Below, piece by piece: positions 24,461 through 31,226 of a DNA stretch of 31,226 bases (positions are counted from its first letter, which is position 1; each line of letters opens with the position of its first letter). The position numbers and the translations under genes are program-made. A model generated the notes under the pieces. It did not search any database, was not told the DNA's origin, and was given only the letters and a program-made list of their open reading frames with translations. The stretch comes from Eubacterium sp. (lineage in GTDB: Bacteria; Bacillota_A; Clostridia; Lachnospirales; Lachnospiraceae): NCBI GenBank assembly GCA_023663915.1, contig JAMPGN010000019.1, positions 1 through 31,226 of the forward strand, read 5' to 3'.

Positions 24461-25459
24461 TTAGTTTGTTGTATTTTCTGTTTCGCCGGTGTTTCCAGGG
24501 GTAGTAGTGGTAGTAGTTCCGCCGCCGATGCCGGGCAGAACGGTCGTGTTATCGCCCGCGCTAGATCCCGCACCGCACGGTGTATTACACAAAGCGGCAC
24601 AGTTTTCTTTATACTGCTCTTCGTAAAGTGGAGGACCAAATTCCAAAGGCTTGATTGCCAGGTCCAGCAGATCACCCGCAACAAAGCGCAGACAACTGCT
24701 GTTATCCGGCGTGATCAGGCTTCCCTTCGGTGTATTGATCTTACCTGCGCTCTCCACATGGTATCCTGCAAAGTACAGACTCTGCAGAACAAGCGTCAGC
24801 CCGACCGTGACCGTATCATCATCCGTATCGAATCCTAATACCTTTGCCATCGCATAAAGATTTAGACCTTGTCTGATATAATTATTGCTTTCCAAAAAAC
24901 CAACATAATTGATATTCGGAGTCGGGTCCGCGTCAGCAGTTGTTGCTAAATCATAGCTGATGCCATATGGGGCAAAAATCTCCAGTTCCACAGAAGTCGG
25001 ATTGGTATCTTCATCATAGGTTGCTGCTGTCGTTTCCGGCGGCAGATAAACAGCCGTAGGATAAAGCGTGGCAAGCAGCCGGCAGTTTTCGTCATAAAGA
25101 TTGACGGCAAACTCGATCGACAGATTCGACAAGGTGACAACATAACAATTCGGTCTGCCAGTAATCGCCTCAATCACAACGTCTCCGTCACCATAGGTAT
25201 AATCGATATTCAGCACATGCGCCGTTGCCGACACTGCAGTTGGATAAGTTGTTGAAATATCCGTTCCCAGTGTAAAAGACGCACAGAGATTAATTCCGAT
25301 TTCGTCATAAATCAATGGTGCCATAAGGCTCAGTACCTTGGGCGGCTCACAGATTGGATTGGTGCATACGTCTATACAGTTATTGCCCTGCATATTCTGA
25401 ACCACATTGCTGACGATCCTTGCCTTGCATCCACATTTTCCAGATTTACATTTTGCCAT
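24461..25459 (-). CDS. Cysteine-rich protein, probable spore coat/exosporium component
   Basis: This 332-residue protein has no signal peptide or membrane segment. The N-terminus is rich in Lys and Cys (CKSGKCGCK; Cys4, 9, 11, 28, 32, 37), and more Cys occur near the C-terminus (CAALCNTPCGAG). The middle (about 45-290) looks beta-rich with Tyr/Thr/Asp-rich strands. The end is low-complexity Gly/Thr (PGIGGGTTTTTT). I do not recognise a family. Cys-rich, Gly/Thr-tailed cytoplasmic proteins of sporulating Clostridia are often crosslinked spore-surface proteins. The promoter matches the sigma-K consensus exactly, which supports late mother-cell expression. The ribosome binding site is GAAGGA, 10 bases before the ATG. 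Confidence 0.7.
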   Translation of the reverse strand: MAKCKSGKCGCKARIVSNVVQNMQGNNCIDVCTNPICEPPKVLSLMAPLIYDEIGINLCASFTLGTDISTTYPTAVSATAHVLNIDYTYGDGDVVIEAITGRPNCYVVTLSNLSIEFAVNLYDENCRLLATLYPTAVYLPPETTAATYDEDTNPTSVELEIFAPYGISYDLATTADADPTPNINYVGFLESNNYIRQGLNLYAMAKVLGFDTDDDTVTVGLTLVLQSLYFAGYHVESAGKINTPKGSLITPDNSSCLRFVAGDLLDLAIKPLEFGPPLYEEQYKENCAALCNTPCGAGSSAGDNTTVLPGIGGGTTTTTTPGNTGETENTTN

Positions 25460-25492
25460 AAGCCAGTTATCCTTCTTTCAGTTATTTTACTT

Positions 25493-25521
25493 TATAATAT
25501 GTCATTTTTTCTTATCATGTG
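25493..25521 (-). promoter_or_regulatory. Sigma-K-like promoter of the Cys-rich gene
   Basis: On the minus strand CACA (25518-25521), a 16-base spacer and CATATTATA (25493-25501) match the B. subtilis sigma-K consensus mACm-N16-CATAnnnTA at every defined base. Transcription would start near 25486, 27 bases before the ATG. Confidence 0.55.
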
Positions 25522-25530
25522 CCATATAAT
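25502..25530 (+). promoter_or_regulatory. Sigma-E-like promoter of the coiled-coil gene
   Basis: TCATTTT (25502-25508), a 14-base spacer and CATATAAT (25523-25530) differ from the sigma-E consensus kmATATT-N14-CATACAnT by one base in each box. The -10 also contains TATAAT, so sigma-A use is possible, but no sigma-A -35 is present. Confidence 0.45.
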
Positions 25531-25569
25531 GATAGGAAAAAGAAATATTATGCAAAATGAGGGGACTCT

Positions 25570-26439
25570 ATGGGAAATGTTTATGCGGTTGATGCAGAAC
25601 AAAATCTGATCTTATATAGTACCGGAAAGTATATCTGCTTAAGGACCTCCGTCAGGGAAAATCTGACCAGGCCTATCGTTCTTTGTAATGATTATGCTTC
25701 GGATCTTTCCGATCTTGTTTATCATAACACCATTTATTATGTTTATCAGAACACAAACCGGGATATTATACTCCGAAGCGTTATCGAGCAGAACGATTTA
25801 TATAAAATAAGCAGCCGTAACACACCGGACTGTTTTAATCCGCAGATCGCAGTAATACAAAACATGTTGATTCTGTTCTATTTTGTAAAAAATCCGGTTG
25901 ACAATACGTACTGTCTGAAATCCATCTTTCCATTTCAGCCGGAACAAAAGCTTTCATTGCCGGGAAGTCTTTTGTCCTCGAAGGAGACGCAAACCGCCTC
26001 CGGTGAGGCGGTATTTCGTTCACTTCCCACACTTCGCATTCTATCTGTCGAAGGGGCACTCTTGGTACATTTGTCCTACGATGGGGAAGAAATTATTTTT
26101 TCCATCGATGAATCGCTCCAATGTGACAAGCTGAGCAAAAACCAGGAAATACTCTCTCAGGCGCAGGAAAAATTGAGTAAAAATGAGGAAATACTCACTC
26201 AGACGCAGGCAAAGTTGAGCAAAAATGAGGAAAGGCTCTCCTTGACACAGACGGAACTGGACAAAAACAAAGAACTTCTTACAGAGGCGCAAAAACAAAT
26301 CTCCAAATTGCAGTCAGAGGTTTCAAGTCGTGACCAGTTGATCCAAAGTATTAGCAGGCAATATGAAGAACTTATGGACACCGCCATGAAATACCGCGAT
26401 GAAGCGGTTAAGTGGCATAGTAAATTTTATGGGAAATAA
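25570..26439 (+). CDS. Beta-rich protein with C-terminal 14-residue coiled-coil repeats
   Basis: This 289-residue protein has no signal peptide. Residues 1-180 are rich in short hydrophobic strands (NLILYSTGKYICLRTSV, LVYHNTIYYVYQN, LLVHLSYDGEEIIF), suggesting a small beta-propeller-like domain. From residue 187 four 14-residue repeats follow (KLSKNQEILSQAQE and variants), then a further degenerate unit, together forming a coiled coil to about residue 275. The gene is divergent from the Cys-rich gene, shares its promoter region and has a GAGGGG site. A spore-surface or mother-cell structural role is inferred from that context. I do not recognise a family. Confidence 0.7.
   Translation: MGNVYAVDAEQNLILYSTGKYICLRTSVRENLTRPIVLCNDYASDLSDLVYHNTIYYVYQNTNRDIILRSVIEQNDLYKISSRNTPDCFNPQIAVIQNMLILFYFVKNPVDNTYCLKSIFPFQPEQKLSLPGSLLSSKETQTASGEAVFRSLPTLRILSVEGALLVHLSYDGEEIIFSIDESLQCDKLSKNQEILSQAQEKLSKNEEILTQTQAKLSKNEERLSLTQTELDKNKELLTEAQKQISKLQSEVSSRDQLIQSISRQYEELMDTAMKYRDEAVKWHSKFYGK
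26128..26295 (+). repeat. Four tandem 42-bp coding repeats
   Basis: Units at 26128-26169, 26170-26211, 26212-26253 and 26254-26295 each encode 14 residues of the pattern KLSKNEExLxxTQx. The first three are closely related and the fourth has diverged. Two heptads per unit keep the coiled-coil phase, so copy number can vary without breaking it. Confidence 0.8.
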
Positions 26440-26529
26440 TCAAAAACGTTATATTATAAGAGGTATTTTGTGGAGATTGAGGAAAAATAGAATAGTGAGA
26501 AAATTTAGTAATTATGAAAATTATTATTG

Positions 26530-26950
26530 CGGGCTTAAATATTTGAGCTCGCTATTTGTATAATATAATTGAAACAGATGAAGACACCGTAGACCTTGCC
26601 GAGAAGTTAATAGACTTTGGATTCTTAACAAGAAAAAGTTATATATTATGACAAGATAACCGCAGATCTTGCTGCTGGGAAGTGAAAAGTCAGTTCGGAT
26701 AATTAAGGAATTAATGAGGAATATCAATTTAAAAAGGCAGGGAATGAGGCGTTTATTTGGAAGATACCAGTAAACGCCTCTGCGCTTTTGCCGGAGGCGA
26801 TATGATAGACGATGCAGCAAAAGCTGCAGCTTTTGGAGACTTTAAAAGGAAAAAAATATTACATTGGATGACAAAAGACTCAATATTTATGCTAATATTG
26901 GAAGTGTAGGAGATATGGAGTATGTACTGGAAAAGGAGAGCGTATTATGA
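26530..26950 (+). pseudogene. Decayed reading frames upstream of the HAD gene
   Basis: The 507-base gap 26440-26946 has no intact gene but contains coding-like fragments in successive frames: ETDEDTVDLAEKLIDFGF (about 26570-26625), KAGNEAFIWKIPVNASALLPE (about 26733-26795), MIDDAAKAAAFGDFKRKK (about 26801-26855) and LDDKRLNIYANIGSVGDMEY (about 26865-26925). The last fragment runs to a TGA that overlaps the HAD start codon (ATGA), the usual junction of coupled genes. I infer a gene broken by several frameshifts. The family is not recognised. GAGGCGTTTA pairs with TAAACGCCTC (26746-26780) inside it. Confidence 0.4.
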
Positions 26951-27759
26951 AAGCATTGTTTTTTGATATAGATGGAACTTTGGTAAATTCTCAAGGGATA
27001 ATGCAGGATTCCACAAAGCATGCCTTATGCCGCCTGCAGAAAAACGGGCATAAAATTGTGTTGTGCAGTGGACGCTCCCTAGGGCAAATTTATACATGGC
27101 TGAAAGAAATGGGCTTTGATGGGATCGTAGGCGCTTCCGGCGCTTATGTGGAATGTGGCGCACAGGTGGTTTATGAGCATCATATGGAAAAAGAAACGCT
27201 TATAGCTGTTCAGACACTTTTGGAACAGGTAAATGCCTGTTATTCCGCACAAACAAAGGAAAAAGTCATAATGGATAAAAGGAATAAGAACCGCATGTTA
27301 AGCAGTTTTTTAACGATGGGAATGCCGGCAGAGGTTGCGGATTCCATAGTTAAGGATATACAGATTGACGAACAACTGGAACAACGGTCTGATATTGAGA
27401 AAATCGTATTTTTGGAAGCAGATGTTCCGGTTGACAGGATAAGAGAGCAGTTATCGGCATGCTGTGATGTGACCGAAATGAGTTTTAAGCGTCCGGACGA
27501 TAATTCCGGTGAGATCAGCAGCAGAGGAATCAATAAAACACTTGGAATGCAGAAATATATTGAATATGCGGGGATTGCAAAAGAGGATACGATTGCGTTT
27601 GGCGATGGCGCTAATGATTTTGATATGATAGAGTATGCGCAGGTAGGTGTCGCTATGGGAAATGCGATCGCGGATTTGAAGAGCCGGGCGGATTTTGTGA
27701 CAAAGGGGATTGACGAAGGGGGAATTGAATATGCGCTGAAAGCGCTTGGATTGTTATAG
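26947..27759 (+). CDS. HAD-superfamily Cof-type phosphatase
   Basis: This 270-residue protein has motif I FFDIDGTLV (nucleophile Asp7, acid/base Asp9), motif II LCSGRS (about 39-44), Lys in INKTLGMQKYIEY (motif III, about 198) and motif IV FGDGANDFDMI (about 217-227). The cap lies between motifs II and III, as in HAD-IIB (Cof/YbiV/YidA-type) enzymes that dephosphorylate sugar phosphates or flavin and cofactor precursors. The ribosome binding site is AAAGGAGAG, 7 bases before the ATG. It probably once followed another gene, now decayed. The substrate is unknown. Confidence 0.92.
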   Translation: MKALFFDIDGTLVNSQGIMQDSTKHALCRLQKNGHKIVLCSGRSLGQIYTWLKEMGFDGIVGASGAYVECGAQVVYEHHMEKETLIAVQTLLEQVNACYSAQTKEKVIMDKRNKNRMLSSFLTMGMPAEVADSIVKDIQIDEQLEQRSDIEKIVFLEADVPVDRIREQLSACCDVTEMSFKRPDDNSGEISSRGINKTLGMQKYIEYAGIAKEDTIAFGDGANDFDMIEYAQVGVAMGNAIADLKSRADFVTKGIDEGGIEYALKALGLL

Positions 27760-27774
27760 TTATGCAGCTGGAAC

Positions 27775-27827
27775 AATATGCGGAAAGCAGGCTGGAATGA
27801 AAAAATCCAGCCTGCTTTCCGCATATT
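27775..27827. terminator. Bidirectional terminator with 22-bp perfect stem
   Basis: The 22 bases at 27775-27796 (beginning AATATGCGG, ending GGCTGGA) are fully complementary to 27806-27827 around a 9-base A-rich loop, with T-runs on both strands. It serves the convergent HAD and HxlR genes. Confidence 0.85.
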
Positions 27828-27841
27828 TTGATAAGAAGAAA

Positions 27842-28147
27842 CTATACATGATTCATCATTGCCTTATAAGATATGCCCCACGCTTCCATGGAATCAATGA
27901 TCGGACGCATGGATTCTCCTAATTCGCTTAAAGCGTATTCTACCCTTGGGGGCACTTCCGGATATACGGTGCGTGTAATGATGCGGTCTTCCTCTAAAGA
28001 ACGCAGGCTGTCAGTCAATACTTTCTGGCTGATTCCTTCCAGATTTTTCCGCAGCTCATTGAAACGCCATGGACGCATCAGCAGGTTTCGGATAATTAAT
28101 AGTTTCCATTTGCTCCCTATCAGGGCTACTGTCGTAGCTACCGGACA
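27842..28147 (-). pseudogene. HxlR-family helix-turn-helix regulator, 5' end lost
   Basis: From codon 28147 the frame reads CPVATTVALIGSKWKLLIIR, then RPWRFNELRKNLEGISQ, VLTDSLRSLEED and PPRVEYALSELGESM. This is the complete conserved winged-helix domain of HxlR regulators, which sense redox or electrophiles and usually repress a neighbouring oxidoreductase gene. Upstream of this Cys-Pro the frame has no ATG, GTG or TTG before a TGA, so the usual 10-20 N-terminal residues and the start are gone. An ATG at 28078 would remove half of the DNA-binding domain. The break coincides with the decapitated ACGX peptide frame on the other strand. The gene is probably not functional. Confidence 0.7.
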
Positions 28148-28210
28148 GGATGGGGCAATGGCAGTACTGCTTCGGCATGTGGTTCAGCATGTGGGGCGGG
28201 TGACAAGTAG
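28148..28210 (+). pseudogene. ACGX-repeat peptide gene, 3' part only
   Basis: The plus frame ending at the TAG at 28208-28210 reads GNGSTASACGSACGAGDK at its end, with two clear ACGx units. This is the pattern of the Cys-rich peptides proposed as substrates of ACGX-type radical SAM/SPASM maturases, and such a maturase starts 136 bases downstream. No start codon exists in this frame back to the TAG at 28100, and 28103-28147 is antisense to the HxlR coding region. I infer that a deletion or rearrangement removed the leader of the peptide gene and the start of HxlR together. The frame is too short to appear in ordinary gene calls. Confidence 0.55.
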
Positions 28211-28239
28211 GCAGAATGTGTTATCTGCCGGTATGGTTT

Positions 28240-28271
28240 CGGGCAGTCATGGCAGGAATAATGGCTGCCCG
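28240..28271 (+). terminator. Attenuator-like hairpin between ACGX peptide and maturase
   Basis: CGGGCAG (28240-28246) pairs with CTGCCCG (28265-28271), extended by a T-G pair and CAT/ATG, then GATTTTA. A smaller hairpin, GGCAGA with TCTGCC (28210-28229), precedes it. Such a structure between a peptide precursor and its maturase usually gives much more precursor mRNA than enzyme mRNA. Confidence 0.5.
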
Positions 28272-28345
28272 GATTTTAAAGAGGAACAGCAGTATAGTTA
28301 TGTCGTTAACTATAAAATAGATTATTTGGAAAAGAGGTACGGTTC

Positions 28346-29374
28346 ATGAAAGAGTATTTTGCTTTTCAGTGGCATATTACAGACGACTGTGACCAGAGAT
28401 GTAAACATTGCTATATTTTTTCTGAAAATAACTGTAAGGAACTGGATTCCATGTCCTTTGGGCAGATGCAGGAAGTGGTGGCGAACTGTGAGGATTTCTG
28501 TGAAATGTATCAGAGGCTTCCTTATTTTTATATTACAGGGGGCGACCCGATCCTTCACCCGGATTTCTGGAAACTGCTGGGGCTTTTGAAAAGTAAAAAT
28601 ATTCCCTTTGCGATCCTTGGAAATCCTTTTCACCTGGATGACGAAGTGTGCAGGCGGTTAAAGGAGTATGGCTGTCAGAAATACCAGCTTTCCATTGATG
28701 GGATGGAAAAAACACATGACTGGTTCCGCAAGCCCGGTTCTTTTCAGACTACCCTTGAAAAAATCGGCTGTTTGAAAAAGGCGGGAATCCGGGCGGTGGT
28801 CATGACTACGGTATCGGGAATCAATATCAGGGAAGTTCCCGATATTATTGATACGGTAGTCGCCCACAAAGCGGATGTGTATGCCTTTGCCCGGTACTGT
28901 CCTACCAGCGGGGAAAAGGATACGGGGATGACACCGGAAGAGTACCGGGAACTGCTTACCGTCTGTGACCGGAAATTCAAAGAATATGAAGCAGCCGGAT
29001 GTGAGACTTATTTTAATAAGAAAGACCATCTGTGGACGCTTTATGAATATGAGAACGGTGAGTTCAAGATTCCTGAGAATGCACAGGATGGCATGATCTA
29101 TGGCGGGTGCAACTGCGGCAACTGCCATCTGACGATTCTGCCTAACGGGGATATATATGCCTGCCGCCGGGTGCAGAACAGTAAAGTTTCCAATGTGTTC
29201 GAGGACAGGCTTGCAGATGTGTGGGTATGCCAGATGGAGCAGTACCGCGAATATGACAGGTTTAAAAAGTGTTCCAGATGTGAATTAAAGGCATGGTGCA
29301 GGGGATGCCCTGCGGTGGCAAGCGGAAAGAGCGGGGATTTTTATGATGCAGATCCGCAGTGTTGGAAAGTGTGA
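28346..29374 (+). CDS. Radical SAM/SPASM peptide maturase, ACGX-system type
   Basis: This 342-residue protein has the radical SAM cluster motif CDQRCKHC (Cys15, Cys19, Cys22), the SAM-binding TGGDP (about 65-69), and a C-terminal SPASM domain with auxiliary-cluster cysteines (GGCNCGNCHLTILPNG, IYACRR, CSRCELKAWCRGCPAV, PQCW). The length and SPASM region fit enzymes that modify small peptides. The N-terminus FAFQWHITDDCDQRCKHCYI and the ACGX-like peptide frame just upstream point to the ACGX system, whose chemistry is not established as far as I know. The ribosome binding site is AAGAGG, 8 bases before the ATG. The gene itself appears intact although its peptide is damaged. Confidence 0.85.
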   Translation: MKEYFAFQWHITDDCDQRCKHCYIFSENNCKELDSMSFGQMQEVVANCEDFCEMYQRLPYFYITGGDPILHPDFWKLLGLLKSKNIPFAILGNPFHLDDEVCRRLKEYGCQKYQLSIDGMEKTHDWFRKPGSFQTTLEKIGCLKKAGIRAVVMTTVSGINIREVPDIIDTVVAHKADVYAFARYCPTSGEKDTGMTPEEYRELLTVCDRKFKEYEAAGCETYFNKKDHLWTLYEYENGEFKIPENAQDGMIYGGCNCGNCHLTILPNGDIYACRRVQNSKVSNVFEDRLADVWVCQMEQYREYDRFKKCSRCELKAWCRGCPAVASGKSGDFYDADPQCWKV

Positions 29375-29430
29375 AGAGATTTTCTAAGACGTCTGAAAAA
29401 CGCCGCCTAAGAAAATCTAAAACTTCACAC
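29369..29430 (+). terminator. Long interrupted hairpin at the end of the maturase gene
   Basis: GTGTGAAG plus AGATTTTCT (29369-29385) pairs with AGAAAATCT (29410-29418) and, after four unpaired A, CTTCACAC (29423-29430). It contains the stop codon of the maturase gene. Confidence 0.5.
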
Positions 29431-29431
29431 A

Positions 29432-29458
29432 GGAGAATGCCAGAATGCGGCATTCTCC
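29432..29458 (+). promoter_or_regulatory. Perfect 10-bp hairpin in the leader of the oxidoreductase gene
   Basis: GGAGAATGCC (29432-29441) pairs with GGCATTCTCC (29449-29458) around AGAATGC. It ends 26 bases before the ATG at 29485 and could be an operator dyad or an RNA hairpin. Confidence 0.4.
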
Positions 29459-29484
29459 GATATGATAGAAAAGAGGATTATGTT

Positions 29485-30487
29485 ATGGCAGAAACGATGA
29501 AAGCAGTGGTTTTGACAGGACCTACAAAAGCGGAGAATGTAAAGCTTATTGATTTCCCGATACCAAAGGTTGTATCCGGCTGGGTGCTGGTGAAGGTGAA
29601 AGCCTTTGACATGAACCATTCGGAGCAGGTTTTACGTCTCCATGAGATTGAAAATGATTATATACAAAAACCTGTCATTCCCGGAATTGAGTGTGTTGGG
29701 GAGATTGTGGACGCTTCGGACAGTGGTTTTGGCGTCGGGCAGAAAGTGGCAGCCATGATGGGCGGCATGGGGAGGAGCTTTCATGGCAGCTATGCAGAAT
29801 ATGCCCTGCTTCCGTCACATCATGTATTTTCAGTTGGGGATACAATTCCCGGCATATCAGACTTGCCATGGGCGAGGCTGGCCGCTGTTCCGGAAACTTA
29901 TTATACAGCATGGGGGGTCTTTATTTGAATGCTTGAATTTGAAAAAAGAGGATACCCTGTTGATCCGGGGAGGAACCTGCGCCCTTGGCTATGCGGCGAT
30001 ACAGATTGCCAGGGCATTGGGATGTAAGGTGATCGCCACCACCCATCGGGAGGGCAAACTGCCTTTGCTTGATGAGGCGGATGAGGCTGTTCTTGATACG
30101 GGAAGGCTGGCAGGCAGAATTTCCGGTGTCACAAAGGTCTTGGAACTGGTGGGGCTGAAAACTCTTTCCGACAGCCTGCGCTGTGTGGAAAAGGGCGGCA
30201 TTGTCTGCAATACGGGAATACTTGGAGGGGTTTATGCCTTGAATGGCTTTGATCCCATTAAGTATATCCCCAACGGGGTTTATCTGACAGGATTTCACAG
30301 CAATTCACCGACACAGGAAATCATGGATGACATTTTTTCTTTTATCGGGGAAAACGGGCTTATTCCATGTGTGGGTGCAGTATACCCATTTGCCGATATT
30401 GGAGAGGCGTGTGCGGCGTTGGACGGCGGAAAGATAAATGGAAAGATTGTGGTAGAGATAGGGGGCGGCAACCGGTACGAATGGTGA
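29485..30487 (+). pseudogene. MDR/quinone-oxidoreductase-type dehydrogenase with a single-base frameshift
   Basis: Frame 1 (from the ATG at 29485, AGAGG site 8 bases upstream) encodes the GroES-like part: MKAVVLTGPTKAENVKLIDF, IPGIECVGEIVDA, GSYAEYALLP, ARLAAVPETYYTAWG. It then runs into a stop at about 29928. A second frame continues without loss: SLFECLNLKKEDTLLIRGG, ALGYAAIQIARALGCKVIATT, the Rossmann domain, and ends GKINGKIVVEIGG. The switch lies in the six G at 29912-29917; five G would restore TAWGSLFECLNLKK. Repaired length is about 333 residues, normal for the family. HxlR regulators often control such oxidoreductases, and one lies nearby. This could be a pseudogene, a phase-variable tract or an assembly error. 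Confidence 0.82.
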
Positions 30488-30495
30488 TTGCGAAC

Positions 30496-31221
30496 TTATA
30501 TTGTCCGTCTTGTTGCATTATCCTGAAAACGAAAATATTCAGGGTGGTGGCGGGATTGCGTATATTCAAACATAATCCCGTCACTGTTATATGTCTGGCT
30601 GCTTACAACTGCAAGGCAGTTGTAGTTACCCAGATCAAGATATTTCTCATCAATTTCTGTCATTTGTTCTACGGTCATAATTCTTTTGCTGGTAATGATA
30701 GAAATATGAAGTATATTCTCCAAATATTCATAAATAGAGTTTTCCGCAATTTCCTTTGTAAGATTTATAACCACGTCTTTGAGGAAATAGTTATGATTTA
30801 GAATAAGCGCTTTATCATCCAGATAGTGAAGGCGCAGCAGGTAGTATAATTCTGAACCAACAGGAAATCCGGTCTTATTGGATATTTTTTGGTCTGTAGT
30901 AATTTCCGTAAAGTATAAGACTTCTGTTTTGGGAATCTGGTTATTTCTGGCAGCAGATTCCTTAAAAGATTCGATTCCGCCAATCGTAAAAGAAGTGCGC
31001 AGGGTGGGCTGGAAGATATTGCGGACGCCTTTTCCCTGCATGGTCTGCACATAACCATCTGCAACGAGAGCACTGACCGCTCTTCGTACAGTGTTGCGGG
31101 AACAATCATAGGCGAGGATCAGATTGTTTTCTGATGGTAACAATTCTTGAAATTCATACTCCCCGGTTTCTATTTTTCTTTTCAGATCTCTATATATTTC
31201 AGCATATTTCGCTTTGGGCAT
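30496..31221 (-). CDS. treR: GntR-family trehalose operon repressor (TreR-like)
   Basis: This 241-residue protein has an N-terminal winged helix (YAEIYRDLKRKIETGEY, LLPSENNLILAYDCSRNTVRRA, ADGYVQTMQGKGV, about 1-65) and a UTRA effector domain (about 85-238: GGIESFKESAARNN, TGFPVGSELYYLLRLHYLD, LNHNYFLKDV, and the end IMFEYTQSRHHPEYFRFQD). The exact wording of both domains is that of TreR, which represses trehalose uptake and phosphotrehalase genes and is released by trehalose 6-phosphate. Its target genes would be expected beyond the right edge. The start codon lies 5 bases from the edge, so the ribosome binding site is not visible. It is convergent with the oxidoreductase gene, with 8 bases between the stops. 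Confidence 0.8.
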   Translation of the reverse strand: MPKAKYAEIYRDLKRKIETGEYEFQELLPSENNLILAYDCSRNTVRRAVSALVADGYVQTMQGKGVRNIFQPTLRTSFTIGGIESFKESAARNNQIPKTEVLYFTEITTDQKISNKTGFPVGSELYYLLRLHYLDDKALILNHNYFLKDVVINLTKEIAENSIYEYLENILHISIITSKRIMTVEQMTEIDEKYLDLGNYNCLAVVSSQTYNSDGIMFEYTQSRHHPEYFRFQDNATRRTI

Positions 31222-31226
31222 ATCGC

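Noticed and set aside
26128..26295. CRISPR-like direct repeats
   Set aside because: The repeats are contiguous 42-bp coding units in frame, without spacers.
27873..28349. Plus-strand frame of 158 codons spanning the HxlR region and reaching the maturase start
   Set aside because: It is mostly antisense to conserved HxlR sequence, has no ribosome binding site, and its product has no domain character; the ACGX signal is in another frame.
29912..29917. Phase-variation tract
   Set aside because: Six G is short for efficient slippage and the gene has no surface or restriction role; kept only as one explanation of the frameshift.

Overview
The window looks like chromosomal DNA of a spore-forming member of the Clostridia, most likely a gut Lachnospiraceae. 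The grounds are strong AGGAGG-type ribosome binding sites, YesM/YesN regulation of a CUT1 sugar importer, an NhaC antiporter, an ECF-sigma/ABC operon, an Rpn-type transposase relic, TreR, and a pair of genes whose shared promoter region matches mother-cell sporulation sigma consensuses. No RNA genes, CRISPR array or intact insertion sequence were seen.

Layout. 1-1155 (-): BMP/PnrA-like lipoprotein, cut by the left edge. 1578-5239 (+): a heterodimeric ABC exporter with one degenerate ATP site, behind a structured leader. 5365-5896 (-): an Rpn-family relic with an internal deletion. 6225-10094 (-): an operon of ECF sigma factor, polytopic membrane protein, ABC ATPase and ABC-2 permease. 10350-17533 (+): YesM kinase, YesN regulator, sugar-binding lipoprotein, two CUT1 permeases and a cytoplasmic five-bladed-propeller glycosidase, a complete sense-import-cleave module. 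17665-18981 (-): OFA-type MFS transporter. 19309-19905 (+): MBL-fold hydrolase. 20053-24347 (+): inositol-monophosphatase-like enzyme, NhaC antiporter, and a tightly overlapping MotA/TolQ-like plus MotB/OmpA-like pair resembling ZorA/ZorB. 24461-26439: divergent Cys-rich protein and coiled-coil protein, probably spore-surface. 26440-30487: a partly decayed region with a gene relic, HAD phosphatase, 5'-truncated HxlR regulator, ACGX-type radical SAM/SPASM maturase with a decapitated ACGX peptide gene, and a frameshifted zinc-type oxidoreductase. 30496-31221 (-): TreR-like GntR repressor.

Two places deserve most attention. First, the ZorA/ZorB-like ion-driven motor pair has none of the known Zorya effector genes beside it and is instead translationally coupled to a Na+/H+ antiporter. 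Second, an unannotated peptide frame ending ACGSACGAGDK lies just upstream of the radical SAM maturase; it matches the expected ACGX-repeat substrate but has lost its start where it abuts the HxlR gene. Other points are a palindromic repeat present in two full copies and one short copy, one of which supplies the MFS stop codon, and convincing sigma-E- and sigma-K-like promoters between the two putative spore genes.
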